A stretch of DNA of 64,000 nucleotides from Utricularia gibba (taxonomy: Eukaryota > Streptophyta > Magnoliopsida > Lamiales > Lentibulariaceae): assembly GCA_002189035.1 (NCBI GenBank), contig NEEC01000021.1:558001-622000 (forward strand), read 5' to 3'. The stretch's first letter is position 1. Every line of letters begins with the position of its first letter. Position numbers and translations under genes: made by a program. Positions 35,720 through 47,983 of this stretch are shown here, in pieces. The notes beneath the pieces are model-generated. The model did not search any database, was not told the origin of the DNA, and saw nothing but the letters and a program-made list of their open reading frames with translations.

Positions 35720-38220
35720 TCATAAATGAAAAGTTGCAGATTTGCAGACAAATGCAGGAGGAGGACGATGAAGCAAAGATCTGTGGTGATGACTCCGGCA
35801 AGACTGCGCTTTGCCCTTCAGTTCCTGAAATGCCCTCATCGTTTCCACATCGAATCCGCCGGCAAACTGCCAGATAGCACGATGGTCAGGGTAAATTCGG
35901 CAGTAAAACCAAGGGAAAGATAGCTAGCTAGTTACCTGGTGGACACGGAATGCAAATCTAACGCCTTGCAGGATGAGGTCCTCCTCCTCAGCCCCACCAG
36001 CGCCAAGCGTTCCAAGCTCTGCTGAAACACGTTTCATGTACTTCATCGCCAGCTTCACTGAAGCCAGCTTGATCTGCACATTGCAGTGAACCCCACATGT
36101 GTATTGTAGCATTCTCAACAGGGAGTCATGGTACATTCAGAAGATCAATCCACATGCGTTATTTATATCTAGTGGGGTGGGGTTATGGAGCGCAGTTGGT
36201 ACCACAGAAGAATGAATTCAAATCGGTGATGGAGTTTACCTGAGTGGCAATCCCTGTGTCGAGCATCCAGTTCATGGGAATGTGGAAGAGTTGGTATCTT
36301 CTGGTTGCAGATTCTCGAATTCTGGACAAGGTATAGACGCTGCGTTCCAATCTGTGACGAGGAAGATGATGATGATGATGATGACTGTGTTCTCTTGGGA
36401 ACTGTCAAATGGGGAAAGAGGGCTTACTTCTCGAATAAAGATTGCATTTTTCTTAGGGCCGGAGCACAGGGCTGGGAAGGATCATCACGGAAGGATGAAG
36501 CCTCTGATTCCAGCTTCTTCAGATCACAGTAGCCAAATGCAGCTTCTCTCATGGCGTCGGCTTTCTGTTCCGGCCAGTCGAAGTGTTTCAACACCGCCCT
36601 CTCATCAACCTTAACGGATGAATGTTGTGTAACTAACAATGGTTAAGAAAATGAAGCAAGAATGTGGTTATGGCGAGTGTGTACCAGAAAAGAGAGCTCA
36701 TCATCAAGCCACTTGACGAAGGAAACTACGTCTTCAATGTCTGCAAACGCTGCTCCTTCTACTTCTTTGATCAGAAATCGAATGAATTCTCCCTGAGTTT
36801 TCACATCCGTCTTGATCTGAAACACATAAAAAATGGTTGCATCTATGAAAGATTGATAGTTATAGACCACAAACATGGTGATTATGATAACCAGAGATGG
36901 GTTTCAGATTTGAGTTTCTGGTTGCATCTTCTTTTTCATGCCAGAACATGGAAAAGGAGTAAACTTTGCAGAAAAAAGCTTGGATCAATGTGATTGACAA
37001 AATTGGGTAAATAAGGGAAAGCTTACCGCCAGTAAATGGGCAGAGCGGTTCTCGATTTCTCCGATCATGTCCTTTGCTGCAGCTCCGGCGTCAGGAGTGT
37101 CGGAAGGGCCGCTGATTCCTACGCCGGAATCTCTGCGGAAACTGGTGTCCCTTCGCATTAATGAATGGTAGAATTCAACGACCTCAGGAACTCTCCGGAC
37201 CTTAGCAGGAGCAGGTTTCGATTTCAAATCTTTGGGAGGAGGAGGCGGGGGCGGTGGTGCCGGTGCCGATTGTTTGACCGGAGGCGGTGGTGGAGGCGGA
37301 GGGATGGGTAGTCTAACTAAATGAGACGTCGAGGGCGGAGGACTCGGCAGTTTAACCGAACGCGGAGGCGGAGGCGGCGGAGGTGGAATATTGGAGATTT
37401 CCGCCAACGCCCGGTCAATCGTATCAGACAAACAATCATTAGATGAAGAAGAAACAGAAGAGCAGAGAGATGACGAAGATGAAGAACTGGATGTCGATGG
37501 CCGAGGCGGCGGCCTGGGAACGCGAGGGCCGCGCGATTTCATCTCAACAATTTCCTCCTTTTTCACGTCATTCTTAGCATTCCCACCTCCATTTTCAATC
37601 TCACCGGCGACGCTGTCCTGGACCAGGAATTTCTTCAAACACCTTGCAGATACACTGGATTTGCAGTTCTGAGGAACCTGCTCTTGCCGCCTCTCAGCCT
37701 CCACAAAAGCTCTTTTAATGTCGGATAGCTCCTCCTGCATGTACCTGATCTTCTCCTCGTGCTTACGGCTCTGTTTCGAAAGCTCCATCCGCAGAAACTC
37801 ATTCTCCCTCCGGAGCCGCCCATTGTCCTCCTCCAACCCTTCAACTCTCTTCCTATGCATCCCAATCTCCACCTCCTTTTTCGATAACTCCTTCTCCAGA
37901 ACAGGGACCACCGCGACGGACTCCTTAAACAGCACCTTCTGCTCAAGAAGCTCCGCCTTCAACCTTGATTCCCTCTCACGGCACTCATCTATAGTTCTCA
38001 GAAGCTCGGAAACATTCTCCGGCGGCCGCGGCTGGACCTGTGCGGATGAGCGATGTAAGTACCGCGAAAACGGAACTCCCCCACCTCCAGATCCCTTCAT
38101 CTGCTGCTTGGATGAATTACTCCTCTGCAACTTGGGCGACGCCGCGTCGGCACTCCACTTCGTCGTCGCCGGCGAAGACCTCTGCAACCCCATCGCCGTC
38201 TTCACTTTCCCCGCCACCAT
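35720..38220 (-). CDS. CHUP1-like proline-rich coiled-coil protein
   Basis: Plant-specific family that includes CHUP1 (chloroplast positioning, actin) and microtubule-linked relatives. Six exons: 37027-38220, 36685-36816, 36428-36609, 36240-36351, 35936-36073, 35720-35866, one frame, 634 residues. The N-terminus begins MVAGKVKTAMG, as in the short CHUP1-like clade, and lacks CHUP1's outer-envelope anchor. A coiled coil covers about residues 75-190, then a Ser-rich patch and several poly-proline runs (about 280-340), then the conserved family C-terminus: VVEFYHSLMRRD, FIKEVEGAAF-like IRFLIKEVEGAAFADIEDVV, FVKWLDDELSFLVDERAVLKHFDWPE split by introns, and FAGGFDVETMRAFQELK near the end. Proline runs suggest profilin or SH3-type contacts. 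The ATG at 38218-38220 is used; upstream codons are GTG and ATA. Exact orthologue is not assigned. Confidence 0.9.
36362..36385. repeat. GAT microsatellite in intron
   Basis: GATGATGATGATGATGAT-type run in the intron between exons 3 and 4 of the CHUP1-like gene, just upstream of the exon 4 acceptor on the minus strand. Likely length-polymorphic. Confidence 0.8.
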
Positions 38221-40046
38221 TATCACTGCAAAAAGAAGCTCTTTTACTGCAGCAGAACCGATGTCCGACGGGTCGCCGTCGCTTTCCCGTCCTACCCCGT
38301 CACCGTAGGCGCAACAAAAAAACGCTCAGTTTGATTTTTGAATGCGTCTTTTAGCTTTAGAAGGGCGGGCGGGGAGAAGTAAAGGAAGGGAGATGACGGA
38401 GGCTGCAGCACGCAGATCGAGGAATGGTCGGTCGGTCTCCGGTTCGCCAAATTCAAATCCGGTAAAAAATGCCCACACTTCAAATTTAAACTGCAGCATG
38501 TGCTTCATTGTTTTAATTATTTTTTTATGTAAAATATTCTTTATTTGAATAAAAGACGACTCGAATTCGCTCACAGAGTGGACACGTGTCTGCATGGCAA
38601 GCCCGGTCCGGAATCCCGACTCCAACCCGATCTAGATTTAGTAAGAATTTGATTGATGCGTATAATGTTAGAAGTGTACTTAATTTATTCGAGATTAAAT
38701 TAATATGTTTTGAGTGTTTAAAAATTAATGTATAATTTATTTAGATTTAAAATCAAAATATATTTGATATATAAATGTAAAAAATATATATTTTATTAAA
38801 ATTTTGTATAAAATTGTTTAAACGTTCCTATATATATAATAATATATATTTGGTACACTAGTTTAACAATAAATGAATGTTTTACAAAATTATTGTAAAA
38901 TGCTTTGAAATAAGTATTTCAAATTTCATCTTTTAGATTGGTTTTGCTAAACAACCCAATTTATAAAGTATTTGTTTTAAACACATATATTAAATATATG
39001 TGTTTAAAATTTATATACTAAACAAATTTTAATTTCAACCGCATAATACCTATCTTATTTAAATATAAATAATTCAAATATATTATAAATTGGTTAGAAT
39101 ACAAAATATTGAATATTTTATCCAATGGATTAACACATTACCACTTTAATCATTTTTTGAGGTTGTCAGTTTTCTCATTAATTCTATGTGTTCACTATGA
39201 ATACTCATTTAATAAATATCTAATTTTATCTCTAGAAATTATAAATTTCATATTGTAATTATATACAAGACGAAATCAAGTCGAAAAATTCAAATCATAT
39301 ATTGAGATAGTGGAAATAATTTGTAGCAACCACCACGTAAATATTATAAATTTATATAACAAACTTATTACAATAACATTAAATATTATATTCAATTGTT
39401 CACAATTACTTTTTATTAAACTTGTCATTTATATAACAAAAAATTGGTGTATTTAATCATATTTTATATGAATTGAGCAATTTAAGATATAAATAAAAGA
39501 TCATCAATACAATCAAACTCCTAAGGCATTTGTCATTTATAGAATTTAATCAAAGAAGAAGAAGAAGTAATCTATAACAACACTTAAAATTGATGATAAA
39601 TTAACATTTGAATAAAAATATCTCATTAGATGCATTTTAAATAAAGATTATTTTTACAAATGAGATGTAATATCATTCAAACTCTATTTGCCATTTGAAA
39701 ATCATTTTTAGAAAAGTATTTTTAAAAAATACGTTTAAAAGTATCGAATTGAATAGATATTATGACAAACTTCTTCATTCTAGATTTACACTTACAGTTA
39801 GATTGATTTTTTTTGTTTAGACCAAATGTCACGATCGGCATTTTAATTGTATAAAATTGTCCACTTTAGATATGTAATACTTACAATTTTATGTTTTTAC
39901 TTTTTAAGAAAAATACTTTATATAAAATTAAGAAGTTCTCTTTATTTAACCACATATTTTTCTTCATTTGTAACTAATATATGATTCTACACTGAGTTCC
40001 AATCTTACATTTCAAATGTCCACGTTTCCTTATATGATATTATATG
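38221..40046. other. Promoter side of CHUP1-like gene and AT-rich spacer
   Basis: Bases 38221-38630 have higher GC and probably hold the leader and promoter of the CHUP1-like gene. From 38640 on the DNA is strongly AT-rich without recognisable gene or repeat family. Confidence 0.45.
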
Positions 40047-40588
40047 TGATGGGGTCTAAATCGGATTAGGATAATCGGTTCCTTAAAAGTAGCCAAAAAA
40101 TGTCATGACAGACTGATACAGACCGACAAACCGATATCCATCAGAAATTTGACAGTAGTGGCCGTTTTGGACAGACTGAAAAGTAGTCGAATTACGGCAA
40201 TAGCAGAGCAGGTGACAGTTATTCGGAAGTAGAGCCGCAGTCTAGGCAGCAGGTGCGGAAAGCAACCGATATATCCAGGATTCAAGATTATGTCAGATCG
40301 ACTTCTCCTATAAATATAAGAAATTTTGAAGAGAAAAAGATTGAACTCTAAGCCTCTCAACTTGTATTTTCTCTCCTCTGTCTAGTGAAAATCATTTTCC
40401 GGCGAGTTCCGACAGTTTCGTGGTTTTTTCGTTTCTTCAACGGTTTACATGTAAAAATCATTGTCTCTCTTTATTTCTGTTAATGGCACCAAGCAAAACA
40501 CTTATGTCATAATCGGATACAACGCATTTGATCGTATCCATAACCTGAAAATCGGATTCTGTCCGAATACCGATTTTCGCCCTTAACA
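40047..40588 (-). mobile_element. Solo LTR with 5-bp target duplication (copy 2, inverted)
   Basis: Read on the minus strand this 542-bp segment starts TGTTAAGGGC and ends CCCCATCA. It is flanked by a perfect direct repeat ATATG at 40042-40046 and 40589-40593. It is the same family as 10858-11402 (shared segments include the AAAATCGGTATTC/CCGATTTTC block near the start and the GAAAATCATTTTCC/GTTCCGAC region). No internal retroelement sequence remains next to it. Confidence 0.88.
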
Positions 40589-41538
40589 ATATGATTTGTG
40601 CATTCAACTTTTATGATTTTAGATTATATATTCCAGAGAAAAGATCTAATAGAAAATTTTAAGAGTCACTCCTAACCTTTGTCCCATCAAATATTGATTA
40701 TCATTTAAGATTTTGCTTGTGTACTAAAATAGGAAAAGAAAGAATCACTTCATCCATCTTTTTTAAATTGCAGAATCAGTTTTAAAATTTTATACAAAAA
40801 CATTAAGAAATAATGGAACCATGAATAGAGAATATGTATTTTATTACTTATTTTTATTATTGGGAAAACTAATCTATGGGTTCATTCATTCATAAGAAAA
40901 ATTATTTTAATTCATTGAGTATACGGGTATTCCGATTTAATCACACCTATATTAAACTTTAACCGAAAATAAACACGTCATAAATCTTTATTTAAATCCA
41001 ATATAAAACCCATTACCTAACAAGTAAACATGTCATCTATAGGATTCAATTATGTTAATCCATCTTGCCCAACCCTATGCATTAATGAAATAGGTGTAGA
41101 TTTAAATAAGTTCTCTCGTGTAGATTTTAAAAAATCATATCATTTGGAAATATGGTTTAAAACATATTTAAGTTATTTTTCAATTTATTTTGATTTTGAA
41201 TTGAATTTATTTTAAAATACATATCCGAATTTATTGATTTTTAAATATATTTATCATAAAATATATAATATTTAAAAATAATATATAAATTATATACATT
41301 TACATTTTAATTGTATATATTTTTTAATTTTTTAATAAAATTTATTGATCAAGCCAAAAAAATTATATAATTGAATTGAATAGGTAACATATCATTTTTG
41401 GACAATAAGACTAAACATAATATAATTTATAATAATTAATTTAAATCCACTGACTAAAACCTCGCTGGGGGAGTCGAGTATTTTCTGCTGCTCCGACATC
41501 TTCGAGGCTCCTCAAGGTCACCCTTGCTCTCCTTGTCA
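40589..41538. other. AT-rich spacer and TPT promoter
   Basis: AT-rich DNA; the last about 80 bases before 41539 are GC-richer and are the likely 5' leader of the translocator gene. No other feature supported. Confidence 0.5.
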
Positions 41539-44061
41539 ATGGCGTCACGCTTGCTATCTAGCCCCACCATCCGCGGCGTCGCTCTTAGCCCCAAGCCGGC
41601 GGCGAGGATTTCCGGCGTTGGCAATGCCACCGCGTTTTCGCTCCATGCGAAAGTCGAGGGTATTGGACATTTACCGATGCGACGTCAGCTGAAGCCACCG
41701 GCGATTTTGTTGGTATCTCCGAAACATATCGCCGCCGCTTCCTCAGATATTAGTAACCGAAAGATTACTACTTGCTTTGCCGCCGCTTCTTCCCCTGCTG
41801 AAGGTAGCGATTCTTCAGGGTGAGGTCTGTTTCTTGCGCCGCGATCCGTTTTGAGCTTTGGGATTTTTTTTTCCCTAAACTGGTATTGTTTCTCTGCAGT
41901 GCCGAAGTTGGGTTTTTGGAGAAATACCCGGCTCTTGTAACCGGATTCTTCTTCTTCATGTGGTATGTTTCGTTCCTGTTAGGCCTCCAAACTGCGCTTT
42001 CTTTTCAACTGAATGCTTTATTTCTTTCTTGCTGCCAGGTATTTTCTCAACGTCATATTCAACATTATCAACAAGAAGATCTACAATTACTTTCCGTATC
42101 CATAGTACGAACCCACTTACCACTTACCAAACATGGTGTACTTTTTCGATGAATCAATTTTTTTGTTGATTATTTGCAGCTTTGTGTCTGTGATACACTT
42201 ATTTGTGGGAGTTGTGTACTGCTTGATTTCTTGGGCAGTTGGCCTCCCAAAACGAGCTGTGAGTTTTGTCACTTTTGTTGATGGATTCAGTTTTTCTCGA
42301 TTTTGATTGCATTCTCTACCGTTGATCTACAGCCAATCGACTCAAACCTGTTAAAGCTTCTGATTCCAGTTGCTGTTTGCCATGCTCTTGGCCATGTAAC
42401 CAGCAATGTATCTTTTGCTGCCGTTGCTGTGTCGTTCACTCACACCATCAAAGGTCCACAATATCAGGCTTCTTCTCAATCCATTCGAGGGAGAAATTTG
42501 ATTTAACATCTGTTTGTTTGAATTCAGCCTTGGAGCCATTCTTCAATGCTGCGGCTTCTCAGTTCATTCTCGGACAGCAGATTCCATTCACATTATGGCT
42601 GTCCCTCGCTCCTGTCGTCATTGGTAAGCTTCTATCTAGAAAACTAAATGCTTGCAAGAACTATGTGCTGTTCAATTTTAGAAGCAGAATTCTCGAAAGT
42701 ATACATTTTTATGTTCTACAGCAGTGCTAAGAAACTTCTTTGAAATCCTTGATATCTATGAAGGACTTGGTTCAGTGAGTGTAATGTTCTTGAAGTAGCA
42801 TCACAGACCCCTTTTTCACTCTTGAGGCTTTGAGATCAATGCAGGTGTCTCGATGGCATCATTGACGGAACTGTCTTTTAATTGGATTGGCTTCACTAGC
42901 GCCATGATTTCTAACATCTCCTTCACTTATAGGAGCATATACTCCAAAAAAGCCATGGTTTGTTCATATTCACTACATTGGGAACCCTTTTTTGTAACAT
43001 TTTGCTGATCAACATTCATCTATTTATTCTTGCAGACAGACATGGATAGCACCAACTTGTACGCATACATTTCGATTATTGCTCTGATTGTCTGCATCCC
43101 TCCTGCTCTCATCGTGAGTCTCTAGCTGATAAACATCATCCCTTTGGTTTTCATTCAGCACTTTTCTTTAAACTTCATATGCAATACGAACATCATGAAT
43201 CAGGTTGAAGGGCCTCAACTCTTGAAGCACGGCTTCAATGATGCAATTGCTAAAGTTGGCCTGACTAAGTTTGCAACTGACCTTCTCTTGGTTGGACTGT
43301 TTTACCATCTCTACAACCAGGTAGGTACCATGGCTACTCCCCAGCCATATCTATGCTGAGGTTAAAAATATTAGAAATCGATTTAGTCAATTTTAGTGTT
43401 CGAAAAACAGTGCAATTACGAAGAATACTGACCAGGTGAATATGAAAACCGGGTGCATCTGCATCAGGTGAGAAGTCTGCTATGAGAATTGAGAGGGTTG
43501 AAAACCCGGAAATTGGTACAAATAGAGAACACCCACACCAATTTCTCAGGTTCTATCCTCTGGATACTCATACTGGATTCATCACTGGAGCACTCAGTTT
43601 CCATATATGTTCTCCGGGTCATCATTCTTGATGTTTTTGTCTCTTTTCCAACACTAACATCATCTTAAGCTTGACTGTGAGTTGGTTGGTCTCTCCATGC
43701 CTGGCTGGTCTCCCATTCTCAGCCTCACCCAACTCTCTGTTTCAGGTTGCCACCAACACGCTGGAGCGGGTTGCCCCACTGACTCACGCCGTTGGGAATG
43801 TCCTGAAGCGCGTGTTCGTCATCGGATTCTCGATCATCGTTTTCGGCAACAAGATCTCGCTGCAGACGGGGATCGGAACAAGCATCGCCATTGCAGGAGT
43901 GGCAATGTACTCGCTGATCAAGGCCAAGCTGGAGGAAGAGAAACGGGTACGCTTTCTTCACCAGTATTACCCTTTTTCTCCCGAAAACTGAATCTTGAAG
44001 GCTTCTACAATTTTGAGGTTTCTCTTTGCAGCAGCTGAAGTCCGCCAAACAAGCAGGATGA
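41539..44061 (+). CDS. TPT: Chloroplast triose-phosphate/phosphate translocator precursor
   Basis: Inner-envelope antiporter exporting triose phosphate and 3-phosphoglycerate from the chloroplast in exchange for inorganic phosphate, feeding sucrose synthesis. Eleven exons: 41539-41819, 41900-41962, 42039-42104, 42180-42258, 42333-42453, 42528-42623, 42845-42957, 43036-43113, 43204-43320, 43746-43946, 44032-44061; 414 residues, like known TPTs. The first about 80 residues are a Ser/Ala/Arg-rich transit peptide. Mature-part landmarks are [57 protein letters not shown], the [14 protein letters not shown] helix and [21 protein letters not shown], whose Lys-Arg pair belongs to the phosphate-binding site of the family. 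About eight to ten membrane segments are evident. No breaks. Confidence 0.97.
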
Positions 44062-45014
44062 GTCGAAGCACCAGTCTCAAGCTTTCGCCTTCATGTTTGA
44101 TTGTACAATAAAATAAAAATAGTTTTTTTTTTCTATATCGAGTTTTTGAATATATATATATATATATACTTATTTTTAAAAATAAATTAATATTTTATTC
44201 AACTATAATATATGTTTATTAATATCTTATCTCGTTGATTTTCAATTTTAAATTCCAGTTATACCAAATATGTCGATGAAAATTTAAACCAAATGAAAAG
44301 AATTCGATTATTCAGTTTTTGGATTTTTTCAATTTTCACGAATTTTTCTCCTAAATCTATGATGTACAAGTGTATATTTCATAGATTTGGGGATACATGA
44401 ATAAAGTACGAGAATTCATACAACTTAGATATATCTGTATTTTCAATAATTTATTAAAAACACATAATTTTTAAAAATAAAATTATATAATATTAAATAA
44501 TTTAATTTGACATATAAACTTTTACATTTAATTATTAATAACAAAGTAATAAAATCTATATGTAATATTTAAATATCATATTTATCAATATTAAAAGAGA
44601 AATCTAACATCGAAAATATCAAGATTAACATTAAAAAATAACATAATTTTAATCTAAATGAAAAAATCTAATCCATACAACCACTAGTGAAATAAAATAA
44701 AATTATAAGTATGCAATTGAATAAGTTTATTGAATAATAATATTATATATATTTCTATATTAATCTTTAATTTTTTTAATAAAAATTTATTGGATACCTA
44801 TACGTAAATCTGTATATGTATCCGTAAATATGCGTATTGAGTACTTGAATTTATATAAAATAGAAGAATTCTTGCACCTAAGTTACATATTTATGTAACA
44901 TATTTTTAAATAATATATCTTTCCCCAGCAATTTCTGGGACGGACATCACGTTTACTGCTTCCTGAAGTGTTTTAGGGCGTAGGATTTGGAACGGAGATG
45001 AGCCAATCAACGAG
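44062..45014. other. TPT 3' flank and promoter of the next gene
   Basis: Starts with the TPT 3' UTR (AATAAAATAAAA near 44108), then a TA microsatellite at 44147-44168 and AT-rich DNA. The last about 90 bases are the likely leader of the coiled-coil membrane protein gene and carry a short uORF. Confidence 0.55.
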
Positions 45015-45018
45015 ATGA
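44998..45018 (+). promoter_or_regulatory. Six-codon uORF overlapping the main start codon
   Basis: An ATG at 44998-45000 opens a six-codon frame whose TGA (45016-45018) overlaps the main ATG (45015-45017) as ATGA. Such an arrangement could permit termination-coupled reinitiation and lower translation of the main frame. Sequence is certain; function is inferred, and use depends on the transcript start lying upstream. Confidence 0.55.
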
Positions 45019-46604
45019 GGAGTATGTTGCTCTGCTTCTTGCTGCTGTTTCCCACCGCGATCCGTAGTTCGATTTCTTTGACGGACCGTCAAGCGCCGTC
45101 GTCTTGCTCCGACGCGGGGGAATACAAATCGCTGGCGTGCGAAGTGGAAGAGGCCAAGCTCAGAATCGTTCGATTAGGTAAGAACGAGTTCTTCTTTGCG
45201 TTTTGATTGGAATGTGATAGCGGTTTGTTGTCGCAGAAACGATCTTGGAGAAAAGAATCGAGGAGGTAAATACCAGGGCTGAGTATTTTCGAGGCCTCGA
45301 GAAGAAAGTCGAGGAGTTGAGGGAGGAGATTGGGCGCTTGAAAACTGTGTTATCAAACTTTGAGCAAGATCGCTTGCTTTCAAGTGGGAAGGTCGTTGCC
45401 CTAGAGGAAGAGGTAATCTCGGGTACATGCAACTGAAATTCTTTGAATTCGTTCTCCGTGACAATGCAGCAACATATTCTTTAACTCCTACAGGTTAAGC
45501 TTTTGTGGGCTGCTTCCCGCAGAAATAACTTCGAAATCTACAATTTGGAATCCTTAGCTGCAGATTCTGAGCAAAGATTGAATGAACTCAGTTCCAAAGT
45601 TGAAGAGGTTCCACTACAGATTCTTTTCCTTATCAATCCCTGATTTGTTTCTGGGTTTTGCTTCAAAGTATCAGACTATACATGTTGATGATAGTATCGT
45701 CATACAGGTGAATGCCATTGTAACAGAACAGTGGATCCAAATTCAGAGACTAGAGCAAGCCGTCTACGTTGCCAAGGTACTAATTTTTAGGCATGCGCAG
45801 TTGTTAATGACAAAGAAGTAATGCCAGATTTTTTTACGTTTCAGATAAGAACATTGAAATTTAAGGAATTTTGGAGAAAATGCCCATTCATCAAGGTACC
45901 AGTTTCTTCAACAAGCCTTTTTTGTTATATCAGATAAGTGTGAGAATCAATGTTGTATCATAAACTTAAGGATGGTTTTCGTTTCAATAGTTTTTCTTCG
46001 ACTTTTACACTGGTCGCATCGAAGCCATTAAGGATGTTCTAAAGCCTTATGGGCCAAAGTACAAGTACATGATCGCATTCTGCAATTACCAAGCTTCACA
46101 GGCATTTGCAGCTGCTAAGGATTACCATCATCAGGTATAGAATATTTCATCTCAGGTAAGAGTGTAACTTAACCATTGAAAACCATCATCACGAGTGTTG
46201 AGTTCCTGATTAAGATCTCAATCCTTGCTGAAGTGTCCTTTTTATATAAATGATCCTTATTGGGTCCGGACTTGGTCCCCGAGTCTAACAATGTTATATT
46301 CAAATCACTTCATTGGATTCATTGCTAAAGCCGGTATTCAGCCCCCATCTTTCTTTGTAAATTACAGCTGCAGAGTTTTATACGGCAGACAATGCAGAGT
46401 AATGAAATTACATCTGCTTTGGCACACGAGGAGATTGTATTTTTTGTGGTAAATCCATTTCCCTGGCAGCTGCTGCGTCCCATGATGCTTTAGTTTTATG
46501 CAACTGTGCTTTTTCTATGTTTTCAGGCATCCGCCTTGGTCGCCATTCCGATCATGACTGCGTGCATGACACTTCTACAGCTTAGGAGCTACTTTGTGCC
46601 TTAA
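45015..46604 (+). CDS. Coiled-coil single-pass membrane protein (plant family annotated DNA repair ATPase-related)
   Basis: Eight exons: 45015-45177, 45237-45412, 45494-45607, 45708-45776, 45845-45895, 45991-46134, 46368-46448, 46527-46604; 291 residues in one frame. Residues 1-21 (MRSMLLCFLLLFPTAIRS) form a signal peptide or anchor, about 40-190 is coiled coil, and the C-terminal part holds YGPKYKYMIAFCNYQASQAF and a hydrophobic segment (FFVASALVAIPIMTACMTLL) close to the end. The build resembles the Arabidopsis AT2G24420/AT4G31340 group, whose 'DNA repair ATPase' label rests on coiled-coil similarity only; no ATPase motif is visible here. A secretory-pathway or ER membrane location is likely. 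Biological role unknown. Confidence 0.85.
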
Positions 46605-47538
46605 GAGCTCCCCATAGACAAAGGTTGATGATGGCAAGATACTTGGAAATTACACTGCGTGTTCGGTGGGTGGCTTCATCCCCTCCAAAAGGAGAATTTA
46701 CACTTGGAATGGTGCACATGAATCCGCTGGATATGCAGTAAGCAGGAGTACAGTTTTGGTTGTAGAATTTAAATATATTGAAGAACGTTTTTAATATGGA
46801 TTTTTGGATGAAATATATTTTGTTAATTAATTGTAATTAATATAATAAATATTTTATGTATATGAAAATATAATTATTTTTTAATATAAATACAAAAGAG
46901 AAAATTAAAAGGCAAAAATTTTAGATGAATTGTGTGATTTATATATCTTAAAATAAGGAATATGAAATTTCAGTTTTAATTTTTTATAATCTTGTTTTAG
47001 TTAGTAAATATAAATTTTTATATAATTAAATTTTTCACATGTTAAATGTATAGTCATGATTCTTTCAATTTTTAAAGTAAGTTTTTTAAAATTAAAATGA
47101 ATTGATGATTTATGATTTTAAGAAGATAATGAAAAGTATGTTCTATTAAAATAAAAAAAATATTTGGTAAGTAGTATATAAAAATATTTTGTTCCTTTTA
47201 TATAGTTAGGTAAAATATGAATAAAAAATTAAATATTATTTGTTTACAATAATAGTTTTAAGAAATTACAGAAAGTGTGGGAACCAATGCTGATTAGTCT
47301 CGTTTGGTCAACAGTTGATTGGGCTTTGACTTTGATCCTTCAATAGTGGATCGGATTTCAATTTTACTAAATGGGGCATGCCATCACGCAAGCCTGACAT
47401 GTACGGAACCGGGCTTTTCGGGGACTACGGTAAAAGCCCATATGTTCCAAATCATGTTCGGACATGAGATGGAGGTGAGAGCTCCTCTAAACCCACGCAA
47501 AGCCCTTTCCTTGACGTCGGCGATTTCGAACGGTCGTC
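46605..47538. other. Spacer and NFD6-like leader
   Basis: 3' flank of the coiled-coil gene, then AT-rich DNA to about 47270. Bases 47280-47538 are GC-richer and likely form promoter and leader of the small downstream gene, with GGGCTTT and AAAGCCCA motifs around 47324 and 47432. Confidence 0.5.
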
Positions 47539-47983
47539 ATGGCCGCTACCTCGAGGACAATACTGCACTCCACCGGAGTGTTTTTTCGCGGCGTCGCAGC
47601 GAGGATTTCGTCTGGTGTGAATCCGAGGGCTGTTCCTTCTCCATTAGGCGTCCATTCTCGAAATCCCCTGCCGATGCGCATTTCCAGGTTTTTGTGCTGA
47701 GAACTCGAAATTAAGAATGGCGATCATTGATACCTGATCTCGAATCACTTTTTGAACTCGAAATTAGGTCACCAGTGGAGATGAGCAGAGTCTGTGCGGT
47801 ATCTCTGTTACCATATCACAGTGCTGCCGCCTCAGCTGTGCTGACTTCTTTGCTGTCGCATGCTCCTAGTGGCCATGTTTGGAATATAGAAGGTAATTTG
47901 CTCTGTGTTTGGTTTAATGAATATAGTTGGAAGAGGGTTTCTTTGTGACGAGTTTGCGTTTGTTTCTGGTTTTAGATGCTTGA
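47539..47983 (+). CDS. NFD6: Small organelle-targeted NFD6-like protein
   Basis: Three exons, 47539-47687, 47768-47892 and an 8-base exon 47976-47983, give 93 residues. The N-terminus (MAATSRTILHSTGVFFRGVAA) is Arg/Ser-rich and suits a mitochondrial or plastid presequence. The family core is clear across the first intron: ISR/SPVEMS, then LLPYHSAAASAVLTSLLS, then a Trp-containing tail ending Glu-Asp-Ala. NFD6 in Arabidopsis is needed for polar nuclear fusion and is mitochondrial; related small proteins have similar length. Intron phases fit. The last exon is tiny, and another 3' exon may exist downstream. The orthologue assignment within this small family is uncertain. Confidence 0.75.

Noticed and set aside
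37718-38308. 196-codon plus-strand frame opposite the CHUP1-like gene
   Set aside because: Antisense shadow of a Ser/Arg/Glu-rich coiled-coil exon.
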